From Streptomyces albicerus (GTDB taxonomy: Bacteria; Actinomycetota; Actinomycetes; Streptomycetales; Streptomycetaceae), in assembly GCF_008905045.1 (NCBI RefSeq), contig NZ_VWMY01000006.1, forward strand, positions 1 to 64,000: a DNA stretch of 64,000 nt, written 5' to 3'. Shown here one piece after another: positions 32,263 to 40,430 of the stretch (its first letter is position 1; each line of letters begins with the position of its first letter). Both the position numbers and the translations under genes were made by a program. The notes below the pieces were generated by a model, which saw nothing but the letters and a program-made list of their open reading frames with translations, searched no databases and was not told the DNA's origin.

Positions 32263-33237
32263 ATGACCGCTCCCACGTCCCCCCACATGGCCGAAAAGAC
32301 GACCCTGCTGGTGCTCGACGCCGAGCCGCCGCCCCGGCTCGGACGGCTCACCGGGCGAGCCCGGATCGAGCACGCCGACGAGTCGACGCTGGCCGCGCTG
32401 CTGCCCGCCGCCGACGTCCTGCTGGTCTGGGACTTCACCTCGCACGCGGTGCGCCGGGCCTGGCCCGGCGAGGGACCGCGGCCGCGCTGGGTGCACACGG
32501 CGAGCGCGGGCGTCGACCACCTCATGTGCCCCGAACTGGCCGCGTCCGACACGGTCGTGACGAACGCCCGCGGCGTCTTCGACCAGCCGATCGCGGAGTA
32601 CGTGGCCGCGCTCGTCCTCGCCATGGCCAAGGATCTGCCGCGCACCTGGGAGCTGCAGCGGGCGCGGGAGTGGCGGCACCGCGAGTCCCAGCGGATCGCG
32701 GGCACGCGCGCGTGCGTGGTGGGTTCCGGGCCGATCGGGCGGGCGATCGAGCGAACGCTCCAGGCCCTCGGCATCACGACGGCGCTCGTCGGGCGCACCC
32801 CGCGCGAGGGGGTGCACGGCCCCGACGAACTCGACCGGCTGATGGCCCGCGCCGACTGGGTGGTGTCCGCGGCACCGCTCACGGACGAGACGTACGGCAT
32901 GTTCGACGCGCGGCGTTTTGGGCTCATGCAGCCGTCCGCGCGCTTCGTGAACGTCGGACGCGGGCAGCTTGTCGTCGAGGAAGCGCTGGCCCGGGCGCTC
33001 ACGAACCGTTGGATCGCGGGAGCGGCGCTCGACGTGTTCGAGCACGAGCCGCTGGGGCCCGAAAGCCCGTTGTGGGAGGTCCCGGGCCTGATCGTGTCGC
33101 CGCACATGAGCGGGGACATCGTGGGCTGGCGGGACGAGCTCGGCACGCAGTTCGTGGAGTTGTACGAGCTCTGGGAGGCGGGCAAGCCGCTGCCGAACGT
33201 CGTCGACAAGCAGCGTGGATACGTACCTGGCCACTGA
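32263..33237 (+). CDS. D-isomer-specific 2-hydroxyacid dehydrogenase
   Basis: 324 aa from ATG 32263 (ATG at 32287 is an alternative; neither has a clear ribosome site). The NAD-binding fold has VVGSGPIGRAIE. The catalytic triad region is FVNVGRGQLV (Arg), ALDVFEHEPL (Glu) and IVSPHMSGD (His). N-terminal VHTASAGVDHLM is the substrate-binding loop. The product reduces or oxidises a small 2-hydroxy/2-oxo acid. It is followed 17 bp later by the amidase, so the two are likely co-transcribed. Confidence 0.9.
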   Translation: MTAPTSPHMAEKTTLLVLDAEPPPRLGRLTGRARIEHADESTLAALLPAADVLLVWDFTSHAVRRAWPGEGPRPRWVHTASAGVDHLMCPELAASDTVVTNARGVFDQPIAEYVAALVLAMAKDLPRTWELQRAREWRHRESQRIAGTRACVVGSGPIGRAIERTLQALGITTALVGRTPREGVHGPDELDRLMARADWVVSAAPLTDETYGMFDARRFGLMQPSARFVNVGRGQLVVEEALARALTNRWIAGAALDVFEHEPLGPESPLWEVPGLIVSPHMSGDIVGWRDELGTQFVELYELWEAGKPLPNVVDKQRGYVPGH

Positions 33238-33254
33238 CACACGTTGGAGGGCGG

Positions 33255-34658
33255 ATGACCGAGCTCACCGAGCTGACGGCCGTACGACTCGTCGAGGGAT
33301 ACCGCAAGGGCGAATTCAGCCCCGTTGACGTGGCGCGGGCCGCGCTGCGCCGGGCCGAGGAGGTCCAGCCCGCGGTGAACGCGTTCGTACGCCTCGACGC
33401 CGAGGCCGCGCTCGCGCAGGCGCGGGACTCCGACGAGCGATGGCGGCGCGGTGAGCCGGCCGGGCTGGTGGACGGGGTGCCGGTCTCGGTGAAGGACATC
33501 CTGCTGATGCGGGGCGGCCCGACCCTGCGGGGCTCGAAGACCGTGCCGGTGGAAGGACGCTGGGACGAGGACGCGCCGTCCGTCGCGCGGCTGCGCGAAC
33601 ACGGGGCCGTGTTCATCGGCCGGACGACGACGCCCGAGTTCGGCTGGAAGGGCGTCACGGACTCACCGCTGTCCGGGGTGACGCGCAATCCGTACGCCCT
33701 GTCCCGCACGTCGGGCGGGTCGAGCGGCGGGAGCGCGGCGGCCGTGGCGCTGGGCGCCGGCCCGCTGTCCCTCGGCACGGACGGGGGCGGCAGCGTCCGC
33801 ATCCCGGGCGCCTTCTGCGGGATCTTCGCCCTGAAGCCGACGTACGGGCGCGTGCCGCTGTATCCCGCGAGCGCGTTCGGCACGTTGGCGCACGTCGGGC
33901 CGATGACGCGGGACGCCGCGGACGCGGCGCTGATGATGGACGTCATCAGCGGATCCGACGTGCGCGACTGGTCGGAGCTCGGCCCGGTGAGCGGTTCGTA
34001 CGCGGACGGTCTCGAGGGCGGCGTGAGGGGACTGCGGGTCGCCTACTCGCCCTCCCTCGGCGGGCAGGTGGCCGTCCAGCCCGGGGTCGCGGCGGCGGTA
34101 CGGCGCGGGGTCGAGGGGCTCGCCTCCCTCGGCGCGTACGTCGAGGAGGCCGACCCCGACCTCACGGATCCCGTCGAGGCGTTCCACGTGCTGTGGTTCA
34201 GCGGGGCGGCCCGGGTCACCCAGCGACTCGGCCCGCACCAGCGGGAGCTGCTGGACCCGGGGCTGCGGGAGATCTGCGGGCTGGGCGCGGGCTTCAGCGC
34301 CCTGGACTACCTCGCCGCGGTGGACGTACGCATGGACCTCGGACGCCGGATGGGCCACTTCCACGAGACCTACGACGTCCTGGTGACCCCGACGATCCCG
34401 ATCACCGCGTTCGAGGCGGGCGCGGAGGTCCCGCACGGCTCGGGCCACCGCCGGTGGACGGGCTGGACCCCGTTCACATACCCCTTCAACATGACCCAGC
34501 AGCCGGCGGCGACGGTCCCGGTCGGGGTGGACAGGGAGGGGCTACCGGTGGGCTTGCAGATCGTGGCCGCCCGCCACAGGGACGACTTGGTCCTGCGGAC
34601 GGCGCACGCGTTGTATGCGGCGGGGGTCGCGGGGATCACCCCGCCCGCGCCCCTGTAG
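33255..34658 (+). CDS. amidase-signature hydrolase
   Basis: 467 aa, with ATG behind GGAGGGCGG. The catalytic Ser-cisSer-Lys triad is visible: PVSVKDILL (Lys near 79), then RTSGGSSGGSAAAVALG, and LGTDGGGSVRIPGAFCG. The length is normal for GatA/AtzF-type amidases, but no gatB/gatC are adjacent, so it acts on a small amide or carbamoyl compound. The dehydrogenase and ehu context suggests degradation of an imported amide. Its last codons and the TAG stop lie inside an interspersed repeat (34647-34699). Confidence 0.9.
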   Translation: MTELTELTAVRLVEGYRKGEFSPVDVARAALRRAEEVQPAVNAFVRLDAEAALAQARDSDERWRRGEPAGLVDGVPVSVKDILLMRGGPTLRGSKTVPVEGRWDEDAPSVARLREHGAVFIGRTTTPEFGWKGVTDSPLSGVTRNPYALSRTSGGSSGGSAAAVALGAGPLSLGTDGGGSVRIPGAFCGIFALKPTYGRVPLYPASAFGTLAHVGPMTRDAADAALMMDVISGSDVRDWSELGPVSGSYADGLEGGVRGLRVAYSPSLGGQVAVQPGVAAAVRRGVEGLASLGAYVEEADPDLTDPVEAFHVLWFSGAARVTQRLGPHQRELLDPGLREICGLGAGFSALDYLAAVDVRMDLGRRMGHFHETYDVLVTPTIPITAFEAGAEVPHGSGHRRWTGWTPFTYPFNMTQQPAATVPVGVDREGLPVGLQIVAARHRDDLVLRTAHALYAAGVAGITPPAPL

Positions 34659-34699
34659 GGGCGCGGGGAACTGCGCGACCAGCCCCCACCGGCCCGCAG
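34647..34699 (+). repeat. interspersed palindromic repeat, copy 5
   Basis: GCGCCCCTGTAGGGGCGC hairpin followed by GGGGAACTGCGCGACCAGCC and a C-rich tail. The amidase stop codon (TAG) is the loop of the first hairpin, so the repeat supplies the end of the gene. The convergent DUF3830 gene ends 32 bp further on. Confidence 0.92.
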
Positions 34700-34730
34700 C
34701 TCAGGGACTACCCGGCACTACCCCATGCGC

Positions 34731-35231
34731 TCAGGCCCGACGAAAACTCAGCGTCTCCCCCAGCGCACCCCCACGCCACAAGTCGTTACAAGCCTCCGCC
34801 ATCCCATCCAGCCCCTCCACCACCTGCCCCCACACAATCCCCGGCACCCACCCCACATCCCCGTTGAGCAGCAGATTGTTCCGCTCGTAGAAGAGGGCCA
34901 GGTCGATCACCGGCGTACCGGCCTGGACCCCCGAGGCGCCCCCGTACCCGTACGACTGCGTCCCGAGCTGCGTACCCGAGAAGGAGAAGTAGCAGAGGTC
35001 GCCGGGGATGGGGGTGACGGTGGGGTTCTCGAGGGGCGGTTCAGAGGGGGCGAACGCCGGGAACAGGGCATAAATCTCGTTGCGGGCATACTTCGCGTGG
35101 TACACGTCCCCGCCCAGCGGCAACGCGTTCCACACCGCCTCGCAGGTGATCGGCGCGCGGTCGTCGAGGAGCTTCGCGGTGCAGTGGACTCCGCGCTTGG
35201 ACAGGGAGACGTCGATGTAGCGGTCGGCCAT
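34731..35231 (-). CDS. DUF3830 (cyclophilin-like) protein
   Basis: 166 aa from ATG 35231 (ATG 35240 also possible). MADRYIDVSLSKRGVHCTAK, APITCEAVWNALPLGGDVYH, ARNEIYALFPAF and TPIPGDLCYFSFSG are typical of DUF3830, a cyclophilin-fold family often encoded beside amidases, racemase-fold enzymes and amino-acid importers. Its function is unproven; a hydrolase or ligand-binding role in breakdown of cyclic amides has been suggested by context only. It is divergent from ehuB across 73 bp, so the two probably share regulation. Confidence 0.72.
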   Translation of the reverse strand: MADRYIDVSLSKRGVHCTAKLLDDRAPITCEAVWNALPLGGDVYHAKYARNEIYALFPAFAPSEPPLENPTVTPIPGDLCYFSFSGTQLGTQSYGYGGASGVQAGTPVIDLALFYERNNLLLNGDVGWVPGIVWGQVVEGLDGMAEACNDLWRGGALGETLSFRRA

Positions 35232-35304
35232 GATTCCCATGGTCCACCCGGGGTCAAGAGCGCACCCGCCGTAACAGGGGCGCAAACTGATCCGCATAAC
35301 TCGC

Positions 35305-36255
35305 ATGGTCCCGGGTAGCCGCGCGCCCATGGCTCCACCACTTGGGAACGACGCGAAGGAAGCTTCGGCAGAAGTAGGGAAACGCGGTCCGAGCCGCCGG
35401 TCACTGCTGGCCGGCGTCGCGGCGCTGGGCGCGCTCGGCGCCGCGGGTTGCAGCCGTGTGGCCACGGCGTCGGGTACGGAGGGCGGTGATCTCCTGGACC
35501 GGCTGAAGGCCCAGGGTGTCGTACGCCTCGGTATCGCCGGCGAGATCCCCTTCGGATACATCGACAAGAACGGAGAGCTCACCGGCGAGGCCCCGGAACT
35601 CGCGAAGGTCATCTTCAAACGGCTGGGGGTGGACAGCGTCCAGCCCGTGCCCACGGAGTTCGGCTCGCTGATCCCCGGCCTGAACTCCCAGCAGTTCGAC
35701 GTCGTCGCCGCCGGGATGTACATCAACGCCGAGCGCTGCGAACAGGTGATCTTCTCCGATCCTGACTACCAGATGCTCGACGCCTTCATCGTGCGCAAGG
35801 GCAACCCGAAGAACCTGCACGACTACAAGGACGTCGTGGAGTCCAAGGCCAAGTTCGCGACCGGCACCGGCTACGCGGAGATCCAGTACGCGGTCGACGC
35901 CGGGTACAAGGAGAGCGACATCCTGATCGTCCCCGACCAGGTCGCGGGACTGAACGCCGTGGAGGCGGGCCGTGTCGACGTCTTCGCCGGCACGGCGCTG
36001 ACCACCCGCGAGGTCGTCAAGAAGTCCGCCAGTACCGAGGTGACCGAGCCGTTCGCCCCTCTCGTGGACGGCAAGCCGCACGTCGACGGCGGCGGCTTCG
36101 CGTTCCGCCCGACCGAGACGAAGCTGCGGGACGCCTTCAACGTCGAGCTCCACAAGATGAAGGAGAGCGGTGAGCTGTTCCGCGTCCTCAAGCCCTTCGG
36201 CTTCACAGAGAAAGAGATGACCGATATGACCGCGAAGGAGTTGTGCGGCGGATGA
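35305..36255 (+). CDS. ehuB: EhuB-type substrate-binding lipoprotein
   Basis: 316 aa (start 35305; ATG 35329 is also plausible). GPSRRSLLAGVAAL, then GAAGCS, combines a twin-Arg start with a lipobox Cys near 49. The SBP_bac_3 domain begins VVRLGIAGEIPFGYIDKNGE and includes GLNSQQFDVVAAGMYINAER and ATGTGYAEIQYAVDAGYKES. This is the sequence pattern of EhuB, the ectoine/hydroxyectoine-binding protein family. It starts the tightly overlapped ehuBCDA operon. The true ligand in Streptomyces may differ (ectoine, other amino-acid-like solutes). Confidence 0.85.
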   Translation: MVPGSRAPMAPPLGNDAKEASAEVGKRGPSRRSLLAGVAALGALGAAGCSRVATASGTEGGDLLDRLKAQGVVRLGIAGEIPFGYIDKNGELTGEAPELAKVIFKRLGVDSVQPVPTEFGSLIPGLNSQQFDVVAAGMYINAERCEQVIFSDPDYQMLDAFIVRKGNPKNLHDYKDVVESKAKFATGTGYAEIQYAVDAGYKESDILIVPDQVAGLNAVEAGRVDVFAGTALTTREVVKKSASTEVTEPFAPLVDGKPHVDGGGFAFRPTETKLRDAFNVELHKMKESGELFRVLKPFGFTEKEMTDMTAKELCGG

Positions 36256-36977
36256 CATCGGGACTCTGGGAACTGGTACTGAAGGGGATCTGGATCACCG
36301 TCCAGCTGCTGTTCTTCAGCGCACTGCTGGGCGGGGTCGTCTCCTTCGTGGTGGGCATCGCACGCACTCACAGGCTGTGGATCGTCCGCTTCCTCGCGGG
36401 CTTCTACACCGAGGTGTTCCGCGGTACCTCGGCGCTGATCATGATCTTCTGGGTGTTCTTCGTGCTGCCGCCCGCCTTCGGCTGGCAGCTGGTCCCGATG
36501 TGGGCGGGCACACTCGCGCTGGGGCTGACCTACGGGGCGTACGGCTCCGAGATCGTGCGCGGCGCCCTGAACTCCGTCGACCCGGCGCAGCGCGAGGGCG
36601 GTATCGCACTGAGCTTCACGCCCATGCAGCGGATGCGGCTGATCCTGCTGCCGCAGGCGGTGCCGGAGATGATCCCGCCCTTCTCGAACCTGCTGGTCGA
36701 GCTGCTCAAGGGCACGGCCCTGGTCTCGATCATGGGCATGGGCGATCTGGCGTTCAGCGGCAACCTGGTGCGGCTCGCACTGCAGGAGAGCGCGGAGATC
36801 TACACGTACATCCTGCTGATCTACTTCGTGATCGCCTTCCTGCTCACGCGGATCATGCGCGGTCTGGAGAAGCGGCTGAAGGCCGGGATCGGCAAGGCGC
36901 CTGAGCGTCGCGGCAAGCTCGCGATGCCCCGGCCGGAGACCACGGGCGTCGGCGCCGGCGCCGGAGGTGGTGCCTGA
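36252..36977 (+). CDS. ehuC: EhuC-type ABC permease
   Basis: 241 aa, ATGA overlap with ehuB. Five to six membrane segments. The EAA loop SVDPAQREGGIALSFTPMQR is followed by LPQAVPEMIPPFSNLLVELL, the conserved motif of polar amino-acid permeases (HisM/GlnP family). The C-terminal tail is charged and Gly/Ala-rich (210-241). It forms the channel with the next gene. Confidence 0.88.
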   Translation: MTSGLWELVLKGIWITVQLLFFSALLGGVVSFVVGIARTHRLWIVRFLAGFYTEVFRGTSALIMIFWVFFVLPPAFGWQLVPMWAGTLALGLTYGAYGSEIVRGALNSVDPAQREGGIALSFTPMQRMRLILLPQAVPEMIPPFSNLLVELLKGTALVSIMGMGDLAFSGNLVRLALQESAEIYTYILLIYFVIAFLLTRIMRGLEKRLKAGIGKAPERRGKLAMPRPETTGVGAGAGGGA

Positions 36978-37627
36978 TGAAGTGGGACTGGGACGCGGTC
37001 GGCGACTTCATGCCGCACTTCTGGGACGGACTGCTGGTCACCCTGCAGGCCCTGGTGCTCGGCTCGCTGATCTCCTTCGCCCTCGGCCTGGTGTGGGCGC
37101 TGCTGATGCGGGCGCCGAGCCGCTGGGTGCGCTGGCCGGTGGGGGTCGTCACGGAGTTCATCCGGAACACCCCGCTGCTGGTGCAGCTGTTCTTCCTGTT
37201 CTACGTGCTGCCCGAGTGGGAGATCACGTTCTCCGCGATGACCACCGGTGTCGTCGCCATCGGGCTGCACTACTCGACGTACACGATGCAGGTCTACCGG
37301 GCCGGTATCGAGGGCGTGCCGGCCGGCCAGTGGGAAGCGGCCACGGCACTGAACCTGCCCATGCGGCGCACCTGGACCGCGGTGATCCTGCCGCAGGCGA
37401 TCCGCCGCGTGGTGCCCGCGCTGGGCAACTACGTCATCTCGATGCTCAAGGACACACCCCTGCTGATGGCGATCACCGTCCTCGACATGCTCGGCGAGGC
37501 GCGGCTGTTCGCGCAGCAGAACTTCCAGTTCACCGAGCCGCTCACGGTCATCGGTGTGGCCTTCATCCTCATTTCCTATCCGGCTTCCCTCCTCATGCGA
37601 GCCCTGGAGCGACGTCTTGTCCGCTGA
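36977..37627 (+). CDS. ehuD: EhuD-type ABC permease
   Basis: 216 aa, with its ATG sharing one base with the ehuC stop (TGATG). The same family as ehuC: FIRNTPLLVQLFFLFYVLPE, the EAA loop GVPAGQWEAATALNLPMRRT and LPQAIRRVVPALGNYVISML. It is the second half of the heteromeric membrane channel of the importer. Confidence 0.88.
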   Translation: MKWDWDAVGDFMPHFWDGLLVTLQALVLGSLISFALGLVWALLMRAPSRWVRWPVGVVTEFIRNTPLLVQLFFLFYVLPEWEITFSAMTTGVVAIGLHYSTYTMQVYRAGIEGVPAGQWEAATALNLPMRRTWTAVILPQAIRRVVPALGNYVISMLKDTPLLMAITVLDMLGEARLFAQQNFQFTEPLTVIGVAFILISYPASLLMRALERRLVR

Positions 37628-38447
37628 CACGCCTTTGATGAAAGATCCCGACGCCAACTCCGACGCCAATCCGGCGGCGGACGGCAGTGAGCTGATCCGG
37701 TTCGACAAGGTCACCAAGCGCTTCGGCGCCAACACGGTCCTCGACGAGCTCGACTTCTCCGTCGCGCCCGGCAAGCACGTCACGCTGATCGGCCCGTCCG
37801 GCTCCGGCAAGACGACGATCCTGCGCCTGCTGATGACCCTGACGAAGCCCGACGAGGGCACGATCAAGGTCAACGGCGACTACCTCTACCACCAGGAGAA
37901 GGACGGCAAGCTGGTCCCGGCCGGCGAGAAGCACATCCGCGAGGTCCGCAAGAACATCGGGATGGTCTTCCAGCAGTTCAACCTCTTCCCCAACATGAAG
38001 GTGCTGCGCAACATCACCGAGGCGCCGGTCACCGTGCTCGGCATGTCCAAGGACGCGGCCGAGGAGCGGGCCCGCGAGCTGCTCGAACTGGTGGGGCTGA
38101 CCGAGCACATCGACAAGTACCCGAGCCAGCTCTCCGGCGGCCAGCAGCAGCGTGTCGCGATCGCGCGCGCCCTGGCGATGCGGCCGCAGGTGCTGCTGCT
38201 CGACGAGGTGACCTCGGCGCTCGACCCCGAGCTGGTCGCGGGCGTCCTCGACGTGCTGCGGGACATCGCCCGCACCACCGACATCACGATGCTCTGTGTG
38301 ACCCACGAGATGAACTTCGCCCGGGACATCTCGGACCAGGTGCTGATGTTCGACTCGGGGCGCGTCCTGGAGGCCGGGGTGCCGGAGAAGATCTTCGGTG
38401 ATCCGGATCACGAGCGGACACGGGAGTTCCTCGGCGCGGTGCTGTAG
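37617..38447 (+). CDS. ehuA: EhuA-type ABC ATPase
   Basis: 276 aa if started at TTG 37617, which has GGAG seven bases upstream and overlaps ehuD; ATG 37638 without a ribosome site gives 269 aa. Walker A GPSGSGKTTI, Q-loop VFQQFNLFP, signature LSGGQQQRVAIARAL, Walker B VLLLDEVTSALD and H-loop CVTHEMNFA are all intact. It energises the EhuCD channel. A long perfect inverted repeat follows its stop by 4 bp. Confidence 0.92.
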   Translation: MSADTPLMKDPDANSDANPAADGSELIRFDKVTKRFGANTVLDELDFSVAPGKHVTLIGPSGSGKTTILRLLMTLTKPDEGTIKVNGDYLYHQEKDGKLVPAGEKHIREVRKNIGMVFQQFNLFPNMKVLRNITEAPVTVLGMSKDAAEERARELLELVGLTEHIDKYPSQLSGGQQQRVAIARALAMRPQVLLLDEVTSALDPELVAGVLDVLRDIARTTDITMLCVTHEMNFARDISDQVLMFDSGRVLEAGVPEKIFGDPDHERTREFLGAVL

Positions 38448-38451
38448 GCCC

Positions 38452-38495
38452 TTCTTGAAGCACCTCTTGAGGCACTTCAAGAGGTGCTTCAAGAA
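38452..38495 (+). terminator. 19-bp perfect inverted repeat after ehuA
   Basis: Arms 38452-38470 (TTCTTGAAGCACCTCTTGA) and 38477-38495 are exact complements with a 6-nt loop. The position directly after the last gene of the ehu operon suggests a terminator or mRNA 3'-end stabiliser. The arm itself contains smaller direct and inverted copies of CTTGA/TCAAG. Confidence 0.8.
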
Positions 38496-38539
38496 ATGAA
38501 GACGGCAAGGTCCGAGGCCGGGCCGCCGGGGCATGACTT

Positions 38540-38551
38540 TGGCATATGCCA
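38540..38551. promoter_or_regulatory. 12-bp palindrome TGGCATATGCCA upstream of iclR
   Basis: A perfect palindrome in an AT-richer patch 154 bp before the IclR start. TTGGCATATGCC recurs at 24324-24335. It is a candidate operator for autoregulation; no direct support. Confidence 0.4.
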
Positions 38552-38704
38552 GAGAAATGCACCGCTGTTGAGGGGACTGGAATGCGCCACCAATCTCGCC
38601 AACAGCCCCTCCCCGTCCGCCTCTTGGCGGTTATCGTGGAGGGGGCCCGGCCGTCCGGGCTGCGTTGATGTGAAAGCCGGGCCAGAAAGCGCAGGGGGAC
38701 AACC

Positions 38705-39463
38705 GTGGCGCTGAAGCACGAGCCGACCGCGCCGTACCACTCGGCCCAGGACGCCCTGCGCGTCCTGGAAACCGTGGCGCGGCACACAAGCGGCGTCACC
38801 GACGTCGAACTCGCCCGCCTCACCGGCCTCGGCACCGAGCGCCTGACCGCCCTCCTGCGGATGCTGCGCCGCGAGGGGTACGTCGAGCAGGTCGCCGACG
38901 GGGCGTACGTCACCGGCGCCGCGCTCAGCAGGCTCGGTTCCGCACATGGCCGGGACCAGGCCCTGCGCGCCCAGCTCCAGCGGAACCTCGACCGGCTGCG
39001 CGACTCGGTCGGCGCCGCCGTCTACATCAGCCGGTACGTCGACGGCGAGATCCACGTCACCCAGTGCGCCGAGGGCCCGAGCACCCCGGCGGTCAACGAG
39101 TGGGTGGACTTCCGCTCCTCGGCCCACGCGAGCGCGATAGGCAAGAGCCTGCTCGGCCAGCTCGACCTCAACGGCCGCCGTGATCACCTCTCCCGCCACA
39201 AGATGGCCCGCCTCACCTCGCGCACCATCACGAACGAGCGGGTGTTCCTGTCCCGGCTCGACGCCCAGGCACCCACCGTGCCCGTGCTCGACCTCCAGGA
39301 GTACGCGGTCGGCACGGTCTGCGCGGCGGTCCCCATCACGGCCGGCTCTGCCGTGGGCTGCCTCGCCCTCTCGCTCCCGGTGGCCGACGCCCACCGGCTG
39401 CGCGACGCCGCGGACAGGCTGAACCAGGGCGCGGCACCGGTACTGCTCTCCCTCGCGATCTGA
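38705..39463 (+). CDS. IclR-family transcriptional regulator
   Basis: 252 aa, GTG start behind CAGGGGGACAA. The N-terminal winged helix is SAQDALRVLETVARHTSGVT, VELARLTGLGTERLTALLRM and EGYVEQV. The C-terminal effector domain (about 75-250) includes WVDFRSSAHASAIGKSLLGQ and ALSLPVADAHRL. It lies 257 bp downstream of ehuA on the same strand and is the natural candidate regulator for the transporter and catabolic genes on both sides. The effector is presumably a pathway intermediate. Confidence 0.9.
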   Translation: MALKHEPTAPYHSAQDALRVLETVARHTSGVTDVELARLTGLGTERLTALLRMLRREGYVEQVADGAYVTGAALSRLGSAHGRDQALRAQLQRNLDRLRDSVGAAVYISRYVDGEIHVTQCAEGPSTPAVNEWVDFRSSAHASAIGKSLLGQLDLNGRRDHLSRHKMARLTSRTITNERVFLSRLDAQAPTVPVLDLQEYAVGTVCAAVPITAGSAVGCLALSLPVADAHRLRDAADRLNQGAAPVLLSLAI

Positions 39464-39584
39464 GGCCGTGCCCGAGCGGCCGGTCCCAAGTGGTCCGGAG
39501 CACATTCGCGCGGTCCGGAGCACCCCTGCGGACCGGGTAGTATTTTCTCTGTCGCCAGCCGCGAAAGCGGTCGGCGAGAGTCAT

Positions 39585-39658
39585 GCGCCGCTAGCTCAGT
39601 TGGTTAGAGCAGCTGACTCTTAATCAGCGGGTCCGGGGTTCGAGTCCCTGGCGGCGCA
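39585..39658 (+). tRNA. tRNA-Lys (anticodon CTT), copy 2
   Basis: Base-for-base identical over 74 nt to the copy at 25140-25213, again without encoded CCA. A TAGTAT -10-like box lies at 39538-39543. Flanking sequence shows no similarity to that of copy 1 beyond the tRNA. The copies are 14.4 kb apart in the same orientation. Confidence 0.98.
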
Positions 39659-39664
39659 CAAAGT

Positions 39665-39709
39665 CGATGGCGAGGCGTGTTCGCGGAAAGCGCGAACCAC
39701 CCGCCATCG
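39665..39709 (+). terminator. two-tier hairpin after tRNA-Lys copy 2
   Basis: Outer stem CGATGGCG/CGCCATCG (39665-39672 with 39702-39709) and inner stem GTTCGCG/CGCGAAC (39679-39685 with 39691-39697), then a T-containing tail TCGTTTCT. It is positioned to end the tRNA transcript. Confidence 0.75.
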
Positions 39710-39776
39710 TCGTTTCTGCGCGGTTTCGCCGCGCCCAGCGGGGCTCCGCCACCCGCCCCCTGCGCCGGGGCCGGGC

Positions 39777-40430
39777 TCAGCCCCGGAGGTAGGCCAGCAC
39801 GGCCAGCACCCGCCGATGCGTGTCCTCCGCCGGCGGCAGGTCCAGCTTTCCCAGGATGTTCCCGATGTGCTTGCCGACGGCGGCCTCGGTGACGACCAGC
39901 TCACGGGCGATCGCCCCGTTCGACTTCCCCTCGGCGACCAGTCCGAGCACCTCCCGCTCGCGCGGAGTCAGCGCGGCGAGCGGATCGCGCCGCCGCCGCA
40001 GCAGCTGCCGTACGACCTCGGGATCGACGACCGTGCCACCGGCCGCCACCCGCTCCACCGCCTCCGCGAACTGCTCGACCTGCCCGATCCGGTCCTTCAG
40101 CAGATAGCCGACGCCGGTGCCGTCGCCGGTGTCCAACAGCTCGGCGGCATACGCCCGTTGGACGTACTGGCTGAGCACGAGCACCGGCAGGGTGGGCCGT
40201 TCGGCGCGCAGCGCGAGCGCCGCCCGCAGGCCCTCGTCCTGGAATCCGGGCGGCATCCGTACGTCGGTGACGACGAGTCCGGGGTCGTACGCCGCCACGG
40301 CCTCGACGAGCGCGTCCGCGTCCCCGACCGCCGCCACGACCTCGTGCCCGAACCGCTCCAGCACGCCCACGAGCCCCTCGCGCAACAGCACGCTGTCCTC
40401 GGCGAGCACGATCCTCAACGACTCGGGCAA
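39777..40430 (-). CDS. NarL/LuxR-family response regulator
   Basis: 217 aa from TTG 40430, preceded by GGAG and overlapping the kinase gene end by 16 bp. The receiver domain is IVLAEDSVLLREGLVGVLER, with VVTDVRMPP (Asp near 54) and YLLKDR. The LuxR helix-turn-helix is LTPREREVLGLVAEGKSNGA, then VTEAAVGKHIGNILGKL. It is the cognate partner of the upstream kinase. Confidence 0.9.
   Translation of the reverse strand: MPESLRIVLAEDSVLLREGLVGVLERFGHEVVAAVGDADALVEAVAAYDPGLVVTDVRMPPGFQDEGLRAALALRAERPTLPVLVLSQYVQRAYAAELLDTGDGTGVGYLLKDRIGQVEQFAEAVERVAAGGTVVDPEVVRQLLRRRRDPLAALTPREREVLGLVAEGKSNGAIARELVVTEAAVGKHIGNILGKLDLPPAEDTHRRVLAVLAYLRG

Noticed and set aside
25214..39584. Block between identical tRNA genes as an integrative element
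   Set aside because: No integrase, excisionase or conjugation genes and no shift in base composition; kept only as a recombination observation.
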